Source: Vreelandella maris (GTDB lineage Bacteria; Pseudomonadota; Gammaproteobacteria; Pseudomonadales; Halomonadaceae). Taken from it: a DNA stretch of 64,000 nucleotides. The position numbers were made by a program, and so were the translations under genes. Of the stretch, positions 36,097 through 44,794 are shown piece after piece. Under the pieces are notes generated by a model. The model saw only the letters and a program-made list of their open reading frames with translations. It did no database searches and was not told where the DNA came from. How positions within the stretch are numbered: the first letter of the stretch is position 1; each line of letters starts with the position of its first letter. The DNA lies in the NCBI RefSeq assembly GCF_013371085.1, contig NZ_JABWCV010000003.1, positions 211,492 through 275,491 of the forward strand, written 5' to 3'.

Positions 36097-36708
36097 ATGC
36101 TATTGGACACTTGGCTTTTATATCTGATCGCCTGCATTGGCCTATCGCTTTCTCCAGGGCCAAACGGCCTGTTAGCGCTGACCCACGGCGCCATGCATGG
36201 CAGCCGTAAAACCCTATTTACCATTGTTGGCGGTGCGACAGGGTTTATGCTGATTATTGCCTTGTGCATGTTTGGGATTGGTGCGCTGCTTAAATCCTCG
36301 GTGGTATGGCTGACCGTGCTGAAATGGGTCGGCGGGGCCTATCTTATTTGGTTGGGTATTCAGGTATGGCGCTCGCCGCCGATTACGGGCGACATTGATG
36401 TAAATACAAGCCGAGCGAGCGGGTGGCACCTGTATCGCCAAGGCGTACTGGCATCAATTACTAACCCCAAAGTACTGCTGTTCTTTAGCGCCTTCCTGCC
36501 TCAGTTTATCGTCCCCCAAGGCAGTTTGATGCTGCAATTCTTCGTGCTGGCAGGCACCTTTGTGGTTATCGAATGCATCGTGGAAGGCTTGCTCGCCAAT
36601 ATGGCCAACCGCATTCGTCACTGGTTAAAACGCGTGGGCCGCGGATTCAACCGCACCTGCGGCGGTATCTTTGTTGCTATCGGGGCTGCGTTGCCGTTAA
36701 GGGCGTGA
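36097..36708 (+). CDS. LysE/RhtB-family amino acid exporter
   Basis: A 203-residue inner-membrane protein with about six transmembrane helices. The family signature is near the N-terminus (LSLSPGPNGLLALTHGAMHGSRKTLFTIVGGATGF). GGAYLIWLGIQVWRSPP and GVLASITNPKVLLFFSAFLPQFI follow, both characteristic of RhtB-type homoserine/threonine exporters. Substrate is unknown. It starts 83 bases after the luxS terminator and probably has its own promoter. It is convergent with the chemotaxis pseudogene. Confidence 0.9.
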   Translation: MLLDTWLLYLIACIGLSLSPGPNGLLALTHGAMHGSRKTLFTIVGGATGFMLIIALCMFGIGALLKSSVVWLTVLKWVGGAYLIWLGIQVWRSPPITGDIDVNTSRASGWHLYRQGVLASITNPKVLLFFSAFLPQFIVPQGSLMLQFFVLAGTFVVIECIVEGLLANMANRIRHWLKRVGRGFNRTCGGIFVAIGAALPLRA

Positions 36709-36802
36709 GCATTGGGAAGGGGTGCCGCCTTCGCTTCGGCGCCATTAGCAGTCAGTGTGCCTATGTAAAGGGTGCACTTCCTTGTGCATGAAATCGGTTT
36801 GG

Positions 36803-37308
36803 CTAAATATGCGTATCGGCGGCGAGTTGTTCGATAGAGGTGGCGACATTGTGGGCGTCGTGAAGAATCTTATTCACAATGGTATCAATCTCACTAACGC
36901 TGGACTGGCTGGCTTTGCCATGCTGAATCACTTGCTGCATGGATTGCGTCGTACGTTCTACCAAGCTGCTGTTGTCTTTAAGTACCTGGGTGATTTGCGC
37001 TACCGCCTCGGTGGCGCCTTTGGCGAGTTGGCGTACCTCGTTGGCCACCACGGCAAAGCCACGGCCTTGTTCGCCCGCGCGGGCGGCTTCTACGGCAGCG
37101 TTCAGCGAGAGAAGGTTAGTTTGGCTGGCAATTTTTGCGATTGATTCGGTGATTTTGTGAATACTTTGCGACTGCTTATGCAGTTCATCAATCAGTTCTT
37201 GCGCTTGGGCGAGCGTTTGCGCGGCCTGCGCAGCGCCTTTCACCATCTCATCTAAGTGACCCAGGCTGTCTTTAGCAGTTTGCTCAATTTGCGACGTACT
37301 ACATAGAG
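36803..37308 (-). pseudogene. 5'-truncated chemotaxis receptor (signalling domain only)
   Basis: The frame encodes the conserved signalling hairpin of a methyl-accepting protein: [47 protein letters not shown], ending QLAADTHI. It aligns along its whole length with the C-terminal part of the intact receptor at 39616-40887. Homology begins abruptly at the codons for [16 protein letters not shown] near 37306, with an in-frame stop just upstream. No PAS, membrane or other sensor domain is present, and the flank switches to AT-rich sequence. An internal ATG at 37246 would give 147 residues, so a free signalling fragment could still be made, but a broken gene is the simpler reading. Confidence 0.8.
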
Positions 37309-37664
37309 AGATGCGTTAAAAAATTGTTATACATTTTGGCCTTCTCTGTATTCAGTCGAATAATACTGGGAGCAGGCACAAGGGGAGGCACCTAAGTGAA
37401 AGGAGGCTTTATCATCAATTGAGATTAATTAATGTAACTGCTTATTTGTTGTTGAATCTGCACTCATTTTTAATAATATGATCCTCTTTACACTAGATTT
37501 GTAACCCTTCAACTGTGAACAAAAGTAAACTATTAAGAGCTCAAGTGATTTAGGGGTGGTAAAAGAAGCCAACTGACAGTTTAGGCTGCTTTGGAGATAG
37601 CTGATATTGACATTCGTCTGCCTTACCCCTATAAACGCGAAATAATCCATCACCCTAGGCTCTC
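37309..37664. other. AT-rich non-coding scar next to the receptor pseudogene
   Basis: About 356 bases, clearly poorer in GC than the flanks, with frequent stops. A 74-codon minus-strand frame (37429-37653) exists, but has no recognisable domain, atypical composition and no clear ribosome-binding site, so I do not call it a gene. No transposase fragment or terminal inverted repeats were found. The region must contain the promoter of the CNNM gene at 37665. It most likely marks the breakpoint of the rearrangement that cut off the receptor. Confidence 0.55.
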
Positions 37665-38702
37665 ATGCTCCTCTTAATCACGATTGCTACCCTTTCAATC
37701 GCGTTCTCATTCTTATGTTCCATCCTTGAAGCGGCGCTGCTTTCGATTACCCCCAGCTATATTGCTAAACAGAAAGAAGATAATCCCAAATTGCATGCCT
37801 CGCTTACGCAGCTAAAAGCCAATATTGACCGGCCATTGGCGGCTATTTTGACGCTTAATACGATCGCCCATACCGTTGGGGCAACGGCGGTGGGGGCTCA
37901 GGCGGCCGTGGTATTTGGTGAAGCCTCTATCGCTATCGTGTCGGCGGTGATGACGATGCTGATTTTGATCTTGTCGGAAATTATCCCAAAGACCATTGGC
38001 GCAACGTACTGGCGCGGTTTATCGCCGTTTCTGCCACGCCTGTTAAATCCTATGATTATGGGTTTGCTGCCTTTTATCTGGATGTCAGAACAGATTACGC
38101 GCCGCTTAGGCAAGTCAGAGCATGATGTCGACCTGCGCGATGAAATCAAAGTCCTCGCGCGCGTGGGCCTGGAAGAGAACGTGCTGGATGCGGATGAATC
38201 ACGCACCATCATCAATATGCTCAACTTGCACGATATCCTGGTGAGCAAAGCGATGACGCCACGTACCGTGTGTGTAACGGTGCTGCCTGATATGACCGTC
38301 TCCGCGTTTGATAAGCAGTATGGCAAAGCGCCGTTCACGCGGTTCCCCGTGATGGATAACGGCGAGCAGGCGTTTGGCTATGTGCATAAAGCCGATATGT
38401 ACCATGCAGACGATGCCAAAACGATGCGTGAACTGATGCACCCGATTGGTAGCGTGGATGTTTCAAATAATGTAGAGCAGGTGTTTACCTCGATGCTCAA
38501 AGATCACCTGCACATGCGGGTGGTTTATGATGAGCACGGCACTTTTGTCGGCTTGATTACGCTTGAGGACATTATCGAAACCATTCTTGGGCAGGATATT
38601 GTCGATGAGACCGACAATGTAGCTAATTTGCGCCACTACGCGAAACAGCAGTGGATCAAGCGCGTTAAGCGGGATGATAAAAACGCCAAAGCGGCTGAGT
38701 AA
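37665..38702 (+). CDS. CNNM/DUF21-CBS transporter-associated membrane protein
   Basis: A 345-residue protein of the HlyC/CorC-type hemolysin family. The N-terminal DUF21 (CNNM) membrane domain spans about 1-150 (SFLCSILEAALLSITPSYIAK, LTLNTIAHTVGATAVGAQAA, LILILSEIIPKTIGATYW). Two CBS repeats follow from about 190 (KAMTPRTVCVTVLPDM, and VVYDEHGTFVGLITLEDIIETILGQDIVDETD). Family members influence Mg2+/Co2+ homeostasis. The usual C-terminal CorC_HlyC domain seems absent, the protein ending about 30 residues after the second CBS. No strong Shine-Dalgarno site precedes the ATG. Confidence 0.88.
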   Translation: MLLLITIATLSIAFSFLCSILEAALLSITPSYIAKQKEDNPKLHASLTQLKANIDRPLAAILTLNTIAHTVGATAVGAQAAVVFGEASIAIVSAVMTMLILILSEIIPKTIGATYWRGLSPFLPRLLNPMIMGLLPFIWMSEQITRRLGKSEHDVDLRDEIKVLARVGLEENVLDADESRTIINMLNLHDILVSKAMTPRTVCVTVLPDMTVSAFDKQYGKAPFTRFPVMDNGEQAFGYVHKADMYHADDAKTMRELMHPIGSVDVSNNVEQVFTSMLKDHLHMRVVYDEHGTFVGLITLEDIIETILGQDIVDETDNVANLRHYAKQQWIKRVKRDDKNAKAAE

Positions 38703-38727
38703 ACCTTTTACAGCTTATTGGTATAAA

Positions 38728-38757
38728 ACGGTGCCTTAAGGCGCCGTTGTACGTTTT
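38728..38757 (+). terminator. Probable terminator after the CNNM gene
   Basis: ACGGTGCC (38728-38735) and GGCGCCGT (38740-38747) pair over 8 bases with one G-U wobble and a TTAA loop, 25 bases after the stop. The following sequence is TGTACGTTTTAT, so the T-tract is delayed. A second small AGGC/GCCT stem followed by TTTAT lies at about 38764-38781. Confidence 0.55.
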
Positions 38758-38910
38758 ATAGTTAGGCTTTTACGCCTTTATACTGGGCTTGGCTCTACAG
38801 AGTGAACGTTGCCTTGCCACTGGCTGTCTTAGCACTAAATGATCTATAGTGAAGGTGTTGAAAGACAAATAAGGTATTAGGGCGTTCAACGTCCATTAAG
38901 GAGGAAAGCA

Positions 38911-39561
38911 ATGTCATTACGTATCAATGCAGTCGTGCCTGATTTTAAAGCGGAGACTAGCCAGGGGCCGATTCAATTTCACGAATGGATTGGCGATAGC
39001 TGGGCTATCCTGTTTTCACACCCGAAAGACTTTACCCCGGTCTGCACGACGGAATTTGGTGCTGTTGCCACTCTGAGCGAAGAGTGGAAAAAGCGCGGTA
39101 CCAAGGTGATTGGTGTATCGGTTGATGGTGTGGAAGACCACAAACGCTGGGGCACCGATATTAAGAACGCATCCGGCAGCGATGTTGATTTTCCTATCAT
39201 CGCTGACGATAGCCTGACTGTTTCCAAGCTGTTCGATATGCTGCCTGAAGATGCCTATTTACCTGATGGCCGCACGCCAGCAGACAGTGCCACGGTACGT
39301 TCGGTATTTATTATCGGACCGGATAAGCAGTTGAAGCTCTCAATGACATACCCCATGACCGTGGGGCGTAATTTTGCTGAAATTCTGCGTGCCCTGGATG
39401 CACTGCAAACCACCACGAAGCACGGTGTTGCCACTCCGGCTGACTGGATGGTAGGGCAAGACGTTATTATTCCACCTAGCGTTTCTGATGAAGACGCCAA
39501 ACAGAAATATGGCGAATACGAAACGATTCTGCCCTATTTGCGCAAAACGCCGCTGCGTTAA
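38911..39561 (+). CDS. 1-Cys peroxiredoxin (Prx6 type)
   Basis: Reduces hydrogen peroxide and organic peroxides in the cytoplasm. The 216-residue protein has the peroxidatic Cys45 in HPKDFTPVCTTEFG and is of Prx6 length, with the long C-terminal dimerisation part (ATPADWMVGQDVIIPPSVSDEDAKQKYGEY). Cys45 is the only cysteine in the protein, so resolution must use an external thiol. An AGGAGG site precedes the ATG. It is followed by a terminator shared with, or facing, the convergent chemotaxis receptor gene. Confidence 0.94.
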   Translation: MSLRINAVVPDFKAETSQGPIQFHEWIGDSWAILFSHPKDFTPVCTTEFGAVATLSEEWKKRGTKVIGVSVDGVEDHKRWGTDIKNASGSDVDFPIIADDSLTVSKLFDMLPEDAYLPDGRTPADSATVRSVFIIGPDKQLKLSMTYPMTVGRNFAEILRALDALQTTTKHGVATPADWMVGQDVIIPPSVSDEDAKQKYGEYETILPYLRKTPLR

Positions 39562-39583
39562 CAGCGTGGTATAAGCTACAACA

Positions 39584-39611
39584 GCCAGTACATCAGTGCT
39601 GGCTTTTTTAT
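39584..39611 (+). terminator. Intrinsic terminator after the peroxiredoxin gene
   Basis: GCCAGTAC and GTGCTGGC pair over 8 bases with one G-U wobble and an ATCA loop (39584-39603), immediately followed by TTTTTTATT. It lies between two convergent genes, ending only a few bases before the stop of the receptor gene. Confidence 0.85.
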
Positions 39612-39615
39612 TGGA

Positions 39616-40887
39616 TCAGCGAGGAGATTCCAGCGCTAGCTGCTCAATCGATGTTGACACACTGCGCGCACCAATCAGTATTTCATTCACAATGACCTCA
39701 ATTTCACCCACGCTGGCTTGGCTTGATTTGCCCTGTTCCACCACTTGCTGCATAGCATGCGTAGTGCGTTCCACCAATGCGCTGTTGTCTTTAAGCACTC
39801 GGGTAATCTCTTCAACCGCTTCGCTGGAGCCCTTGGCTAAACGGCGTACTTCGTGCGCGACCACCGCAAATCCGCGGCCTTGTTCGCCGGCTCGCGCTGC
39901 TTCTACCGCCGCATTGAGCGACAACAGGTTGGTTTGATTGGCAATTTGCGCGATTGAGGCGGTGATTTTATTAATTAAGTCAGCTTGTTGATTAAGGGCG
40001 GCTATTAAGCTCTGTGCCTCGTTGAGCGTGTGTGTGGCTTGTTCTGAATCCTTGAGTATTTGTTTGAGGTGAGTTAAACCGCTCTGGGCTATTTTTTCAG
40101 TCTGTGTTGACGATGTTTGCGCCGTATTAACCGTTATATGCGCTGCTTCTGATGCTTGAATTGAGCGGGTAATATCCGTGGCAAATTTGACTACTTTGAT
40201 GATTTGCCCTTGCTCATCGTGGATTGGATTATAAGTGGCTTCCAGCCAGATAGTGTTGCCACGGGCATCAATGCGCTCAAATTTACCCTGCATAAATTCG
40301 CCCCGGCTTAACCGCTCCCAAAAATCAGGGTGCTGCTGGTAAAACGTATCAGGGCAAAATTGGCGGTGATGGACGCCTCTTGTTTGTTCGGCTGCGTAGC
40401 CCATTGTTTGTTCAAAATTACTGTTTGTATCCAGCACATGCCCATCTGGAGTGAATTCAATCACTGCCATAGAGCTATTCAGAGCCTGAAGAATAGCTCG
40501 CTCCCGTGCCGCATTTTGATGTTTCTCTGTAACGTCGCTAGCGACTTTAAATATTTGTATAACTTTTCCACGCCGGTTTTTGATGGGTATATAGGTCGCC
40601 TCAAGCCAAATTTCTCTCCCTTCAGCGTTTAAGCGACGAAAGCGCCCCTGCTGGCTGTAGCCTGCGGCGAGTGTTTCCCAAAAAGCGGCGTATTCGGGCT
40701 GGTTGGTTTCTTCAGGAAAGCAAAACATACGGTGATGCTGCCCCTTAACCTGCTCAAGCGTGTAGCCCACCGTGTTCAAAAATAGAGGGCTTGCCTCTTT
40801 AATCTCACCAGTAGGGGTGAATGAAATACAGGCAGTATGTTGCAATAGGGCGCTATGTTGAGGTGAATGGCGGTGAAGGCTTAGCAT
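39616..40887 (-). CDS. Soluble PAS-PAS methyl-accepting chemotaxis protein
   Basis: A 423-residue receptor with no transmembrane segment. It has two tandem PAS domains (about 10-125 and 130-250), each with a Hxx-FC motif and ending in IWLEATY-P-I. A compact signalling domain follows, centred on [43 protein letters not shown]. The layout resembles cytosolic energy or redox receptors of the Aer2/BdlA type. The paired His/Cys positions in both PAS domains could bind a metal or haem, which is inference. The truncated copy at 36803-37308 matches its C-terminal third. The start is an ATG without a strong ribosome-binding site. Confidence 0.88.
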   Translation of the reverse strand: MLSLHRHSPQHSALLQHTACISFTPTGEIKEASPLFLNTVGYTLEQVKGQHHRMFCFPEETNQPEYAAFWETLAAGYSQQGRFRRLNAEGREIWLEATYIPIKNRRGKVIQIFKVASDVTEKHQNAARERAILQALNSSMAVIEFTPDGHVLDTNSNFEQTMGYAAEQTRGVHHRQFCPDTFYQQHPDFWERLSRGEFMQGKFERIDARGNTIWLEATYNPIHDEQGQIIKVVKFATDITRSIQASEAAHITVNTAQTSSTQTEKIAQSGLTHLKQILKDSEQATHTLNEAQSLIAALNQQADLINKITASIAQIANQTNLLSLNAAVEAARAGEQGRGFAVVAHEVRRLAKGSSEAVEEITRVLKDNSALVERTTHAMQQVVEQGKSSQASVGEIEVIVNEILIGARSVSTSIEQLALESPR

Positions 40888-41223
40888 TTATAAAATGTCT
40901 CGGTCGTATAGGGCTTGTATAGTTACGCAAATCATAATGGACATTCGGTGTAAAATCACTTTTTTGTAGCGATTTAGCACACAATGTTATTAATACAATG
41001 TAAGTGAAATTTCACATATAGCGGAAAAGAGGGGCTTGGCTATTAAGGCCGCCGGGCCACGGTGTTAATTGACTCGTTGGCGATGCGCAATGCAGAGTGA
41101 GGCGGGCGAAGTGATGATCGTTGGCTTTGGCTTAGCTTGGCCTTTCTCCAGTGACTTTTCGTACAAAACCTAGACAACAACGTGTCGTTCTGTTTTATGT
41201 CTTGCTAATTGCTAACCGGGTTT
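40888..41223. other. Intergenic region between receptor and ZIP transporter genes
   Basis: About 336 bases with no convincing gene. The part near 40900-41020 is AT-rich and probably holds the minus-strand receptor promoter. It contains a perfect 12-base palindrome GTGAAATTTCAC at 41004-41015. The remainder, up to the plus-strand ZIP transporter gene, is GC-richer and shows nothing I can identify. Confidence 0.5.
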
Positions 41224-42009
41224 ATGTTGTTCATGGAAAATACGTTGTTATTAGGGTTTTTGGGCAGTTTAGCGGCCGGGCTGCTAACGGCTGTAGGCGC
41301 ATTACCAGTGCTGCTAGGCAAAGCGCCCAGTCGTGGCTTTCGCGATTTGGCGCTGGGTTTTGCCGCTGGGGTGATGCTGGCGGCGTCTTTCTTTTCGCTG
41401 ATTATTCCCGCGCTGGATGCCGCTGAAATCTATTATTCCGGTGGCCCCGTGCCCGCCGCGATTGTGTGTACCGCTATTTTGTTGGGCATGGGCGCGATTG
41501 CGCTGCTGAACGAGCATCTTCCCCATGAGCATTTTGCCCAGGGGCGTGAAGGGCCAGCGGCCGCATCACTGCGCCGGGTATGGTTGTTTGTGTTTGCCAT
41601 CACTATTCATAACTTGCCAGAAGGCATGGCGGTGGGCGTCGGTTTTGGCGCCAATGGGCTAACAGGCGGCATGCCGTTGGCGATTGGCATTGGCCTGCAG
41701 AACATGCCGGAAGGGCTGGCCGTCGCGGTTGCATTGATGGGCGAGGGCTACTCGAAGTGGCGCTCCTGGTCGATTGCTGCGCTAACGGGCCTAATCGAAC
41801 CCATCGGTGGGCTGTTTGGCGCCAGTATTGTCAGCGTTTCACAAATACTGCTGCCATGGGGCTTAGCCTTTGCCGCTGGCGCCATGCTGTATGTGATCAG
41901 CCACGAAATCATTCCTGAAACCCACCGATCCGGCCATCAGAAGAAAGCCACCTTTGGTTTGGCGATGGGGCTGGTGATTATGCTGTTTCTGGATGTGTGG
42001 CTGGGCTAA
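41224..42009 (+). CDS. ZIP-family divalent metal transporter
   Basis: An inner-membrane carrier of about 261 residues for Zn2+ or related metals. It has eight hydrophobic segments and a His-rich cytoplasmic loop (LNEHLPHEHFAQG). The ZIP signature helix reads FAITIHNLPEGMAVGVGFG, with a second metal-binding helix GIGLQNMPEGLAVAVAL. The start is uncertain: TTG at 41209, ATG at 41224 or ATG at 41233, none with a strong ribosome-binding site. It converges on the MerR-type metal regulator gene, so metal uptake and metal export functions are neighbours. Confidence 0.9.
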   Translation: MLFMENTLLLGFLGSLAAGLLTAVGALPVLLGKAPSRGFRDLALGFAAGVMLAASFFSLIIPALDAAEIYYSGGPVPAAIVCTAILLGMGAIALLNEHLPHEHFAQGREGPAAASLRRVWLFVFAITIHNLPEGMAVGVGFGANGLTGGMPLAIGIGLQNMPEGLAVAVALMGEGYSKWRSWSIAALTGLIEPIGGLFGASIVSVSQILLPWGLAFAAGAMLYVISHEIIPETHRSGHQKKATFGLAMGLVIMLFLDVWLG

Positions 42010-42016
42010 CTTCACG

Positions 42017-42496
42017 TTAACCGATGACATCCGCGCCGCCGTGAGGCCCCGCCTGATGACACAGGCGATGGTCGCTCAGCACGTCAATAATATGGCACTG
42101 GCCAATATTGCCGCCCGCGCACTGATTGATCATGCGCTGTAGCTCATCGCGCACCGCGGTTAGCCGCGCAAGCCGTGCTTCTACTTCGGCTAGGTGATGT
42201 TTGGCCAAGGTGTCGACCTCTTCACAGGGCATGGCGGGATAATCCGCCATTTGTAAAAGCTCTCGTACCGCCTCAACCGAAAAGCCAAAATCCCGTGCAT
42301 GACGAATAAACGTTAATCGACGGACAGCCGACGCCGTATAGCGGCGCTGGTTGCCTTCGTTGCGCGGTGCTGAAGGCAGTAGACCAATGCGCTCGTAATA
42401 GCGCACTGTTTCCGGTTTGCAGCCGGACTCACGTGCCAATTCACCAATGCCAATATAGCGCTCAGCGGGGGAGAGCGCTGGGGAATGTTCTTTCAT
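42017..42496 (-). CDS. MerR-family heavy-metal-responsive regulator (ZntR/CadR/PbrR type)
   Basis: A 159-residue metal-sensing transcription activator. The N-terminal MerR helix-turn-helix is YIGIGELARESGCKPETVRYYERIGLL (about 14-40), followed by a dimerisation helix. Cysteines sit at positions typical of Zn/Cd/Pb sensors: Cys91 (YPAMPCEEVD), Cys126 and Cys134 (NQCAGGNIGQCHIIDVL). The tail is His/Cys-containing (HRLCHQAGPHGG). It is divergent from the metal ATPase gene, and a MerR-type operator with long spacer lies between them. Which metal is sensed cannot be told from sequence. Confidence 0.93.
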   Translation of the reverse strand: MKEHSPALSPAERYIGIGELARESGCKPETVRYYERIGLLPSAPRNEGNQRRYTASAVRRLTFIRHARDFGFSVEAVRELLQMADYPAMPCEEVDTLAKHHLAEVEARLARLTAVRDELQRMINQCAGGNIGQCHIIDVLSDHRLCHQAGPHGGADVIG

Positions 42497-42499
42497 TGC

Positions 42500-42530
42500 T
42501 TGAACCTCTAGTCGCTACAGGTATTACGCT
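42500..42530 (+). promoter_or_regulatory. MerR-type operator/promoter for the metal ATPase gene
   Basis: A -35 element TTGAAC (42500-42505) and -10-like TACGCT (42525-42530) are separated by 19 bases, the over-long spacing MerR regulators require. The spacer contains the dyad ACCTCTAG-TCG-CTACAGGT (42504-42522), symmetric at 7 of 8 positions per half. It reads toward the ATPase gene and sits between the two divergent starts. Confidence 0.85.
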
Positions 42531-42564
42531 TCCCTTAAGATAGTCGAACTGGGAGCTCCATGCG

Positions 42565-44769
42565 ATGAGTCACACGACCCCTGCTAAAACCACACAAGAC
42601 AAATCCCCTCAAGCGACGAACACGCCCACCACCCTGCGAGTGCAGGGCATGGATTGTGGCGGCTGCGAGCGTAAGGTCGAAGCGGCGCTAACGCGCTTAA
42701 ACCATGTCGAAGAAGTCTCTGCGAGTTCTGTCGCCGGCTCGGTACGATTGACCGCGCCGCCTGGGAAAAAGCTGCCCCATTCCGAGATAGAGTCGACCAT
42801 CACTGCGCTGGGTTACCAGGTAATTGATGAGTCGGCGGACACGGTTGAAGCGACCACTCATACGCCTTGGTGGAAAACGCCTAAAGGGCGTTTAGTGCTT
42901 GTGAGTGGGGTATTGCTGGCGCTTGCTTGGGCGCTTAAATTTGCCTGGCCTAGCCTGGGCACTTGGCCGTTTGTCGTCGCAACGGTGGTTGGCCTTGTGC
43001 CGATTGTTCAGCGTGCTGGGCAGGCGCTGAAGATGGGGAATCCATTCACCATTGAGATGCTGATGAGCATTGCCGCCATTGGGGCGCTGGCGATTAACGC
43101 CGCCGCCGAAGCCGCGGTCGTGGTGTTTTTGTTTGCGGTGGGGGAAATGCTGGAAGGGGTTGCCGCCGCCCAGGCGCGCCGCAGTATTTCCGCGCTTTCT
43201 AAGCTGACGCCCTCTACCGCGCGATTAATGGAGCAAGGCAGCATTCGTGACGTCGCTGCCGCTTTACTTCAGCCCGGCCAGCGGGTGCAGGTACGCCCTG
43301 GTGACCGGCTACCCTGCGATGGACTTATTATGGCGGGACGCTCCTCAATTGATGAATCACCAGTCAATGGTGAATCGGTGCCGAGTGAGCGTGGTGAAGG
43401 CGAGGGAGTGTTTGCGGGCACCGTCAACCTGGACGGCGTGCTGGAGGTCGAGGTAACCAAAAGCGCTGAAAACAATACAATTGCCCGAGTGATCAAGCTG
43501 GTGGAGGAGGCCCAGGCGGCGAAAGCACCGGTGGCGCGTTTTATCGACCGCTTTGCTTTTTACTATATGCCTGCGGTGGTGGCAGTAGCGCTGCTGGTCG
43601 CTATTATACCGCCGCTGGTGTCGCCAATGCTGTGGTCGGAATCCATCTACCGCGCCCTGGCGCTGCTGTTGATCGCTTGTCCCTGTGCGCTAGTGATCTC
43701 GACCCCCGCGGCCATTGCAGCAGGCTTGTCGGTGGGCGCTCGTCACGGCCTGTTAATGAAAGGCGGCGCGGTATTAGAGCAGTTAGGCAAGCTTAAACGG
43801 GTCGCGCTGGATAAAACCGGCACGCTAACCGCGGGCATGCCCACGGTGACAGATGTTGAGAGCTTTGAAACTGACGGCAGTGTTGATAAAAACAGGCGGG
43901 ATGAAATAGTGCGTCTCGCCGCTGCGCTGGAGCAGGGCTCGAGCCACCCCCTCGCCGTGGCGATTAGTGAGTATTTTCACCGGCAGCAGGATGCTCCGCT
44001 GCCTACTGTGCAAGGTGCCCATGCGCTAGCAGGGCATGGCGTTGCTGGGCGGGTGGATGGGCGTGAGTTAATGCTGGTAAGTCCGCGCTACTTGCAACGT
44101 TTCAACTGGCCCACCAGTGACGGCGATAAGCGCATTGCCGCGCTGGAAGCGCAGGGTAAAAGCGTGGCCGTCTTGATAGAAATAGAGGTAGAAAATGAGC
44201 GCCCGTTAGGGCTGATTGCCTTGCGTGATGAGCCCCGTGAAGATGCTCGCGAAGGACTCCAAGCGCTTGAGCGCCTAGGCGTACAGGCCCTGATGCTTAG
44301 TGGAGATAACGCCCGCACCGTGGCCGCCATTGGTGAGCAGTTGGGCATTGAAGCCGAAGGCGAGCTGATGCCCGAAGACAAAGCCCAGCGTGTGCGCCAG
44401 TGGCAGGCACAAGGTCTTGGGCCGATAGGTAAAGTGGGCGATGGTATTAACGACGCACCGGCGCTCGCGGCAGCGGAAATAGGTATTGCGATGGGCAGCG
44501 GCACCGATGTGGCGCTAGAAACCGCCGACGCCGCTTTGCTTAAAAACCGCGTAGCGGGCATTGCCGAAATGATTGCGCTCTCCCGGGCGACCATGCGTAA
44601 TGTTAAAACCAATGTGGCCTTGGCGCTTGGCTTTAAAGCGCTGTTTCTGGTCTCTACCGCGCTGGGAATTACGGGGATGTGGGTCGCGGTAATGGCGGAC
44701 ACCGGGGCGACCGTGCTGGTCACCCTCAATGCGTTGCATTTATTACGTTACCGCTTTAACGACGTTTAA
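42565..44769 (+). CDS. zntA: Zn2+/Cd2+/Pb2+-exporting P1B-type ATPase
   Basis: A 734-residue heavy-metal efflux pump of the inner membrane. The N-terminal HMA domain has the metal motif GMDCGGCE (Cys31, Cys34). The membrane part carries LLIACPCALVISTPAAIAAG with the CPC metal site near residues 372-374. The phosphorylation motif is DKTGTLTAGMPTV, the nucleotide-domain HP motif is in SSHPLAVAI, and the hinge is KVGDGINDAPALAAAEIGIAMG. An isolated GGAG before the ATG at 42565 supports this start. It is under the divergent MerR regulator through the operator described. The CPC plus Zn/Cd/Pb-type regulator favours divalent metals over Cu+. Confidence 0.94.
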   Translation: MSHTTPAKTTQDKSPQATNTPTTLRVQGMDCGGCERKVEAALTRLNHVEEVSASSVAGSVRLTAPPGKKLPHSEIESTITALGYQVIDESADTVEATTHTPWWKTPKGRLVLVSGVLLALAWALKFAWPSLGTWPFVVATVVGLVPIVQRAGQALKMGNPFTIEMLMSIAAIGALAINAAAEAAVVVFLFAVGEMLEGVAAAQARRSISALSKLTPSTARLMEQGSIRDVAAALLQPGQRVQVRPGDRLPCDGLIMAGRSSIDESPVNGESVPSERGEGEGVFAGTVNLDGVLEVEVTKSAENNTIARVIKLVEEAQAAKAPVARFIDRFAFYYMPAVVAVALLVAIIPPLVSPMLWSESIYRALALLLIACPCALVISTPAAIAAGLSVGARHGLLMKGGAVLEQLGKLKRVALDKTGTLTAGMPTVTDVESFETDGSVDKNRRDEIVRLAAALEQGSSHPLAVAISEYFHRQQDAPLPTVQGAHALAGHGVAGRVDGRELMLVSPRYLQRFNWPTSDGDKRIAALEAQGKSVAVLIEIEVENERPLGLIALRDEPREDAREGLQALERLGVQALMLSGDNARTVAAIGEQLGIEAEGELMPEDKAQRVRQWQAQGLGPIGKVGDGINDAPALAAAEIGIAMGSGTDVALETADAALLKNRVAGIAEMIALSRATMRNVKTNVALALGFKALFLVSTALGITGMWVAVMADTGATVLVTLNALHLLRYRFNDV

Positions 44770-44794
44770 GACAAACCACCTGGTTAGTTATGAA

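Noticed and set aside
37309..37664. Insertion sequence remnant beside the truncated receptor
   Set aside because: No transposase-like translation, terminal inverted repeats or target-site duplication could be found; only AT-rich sequence and a sharp homology break remain.
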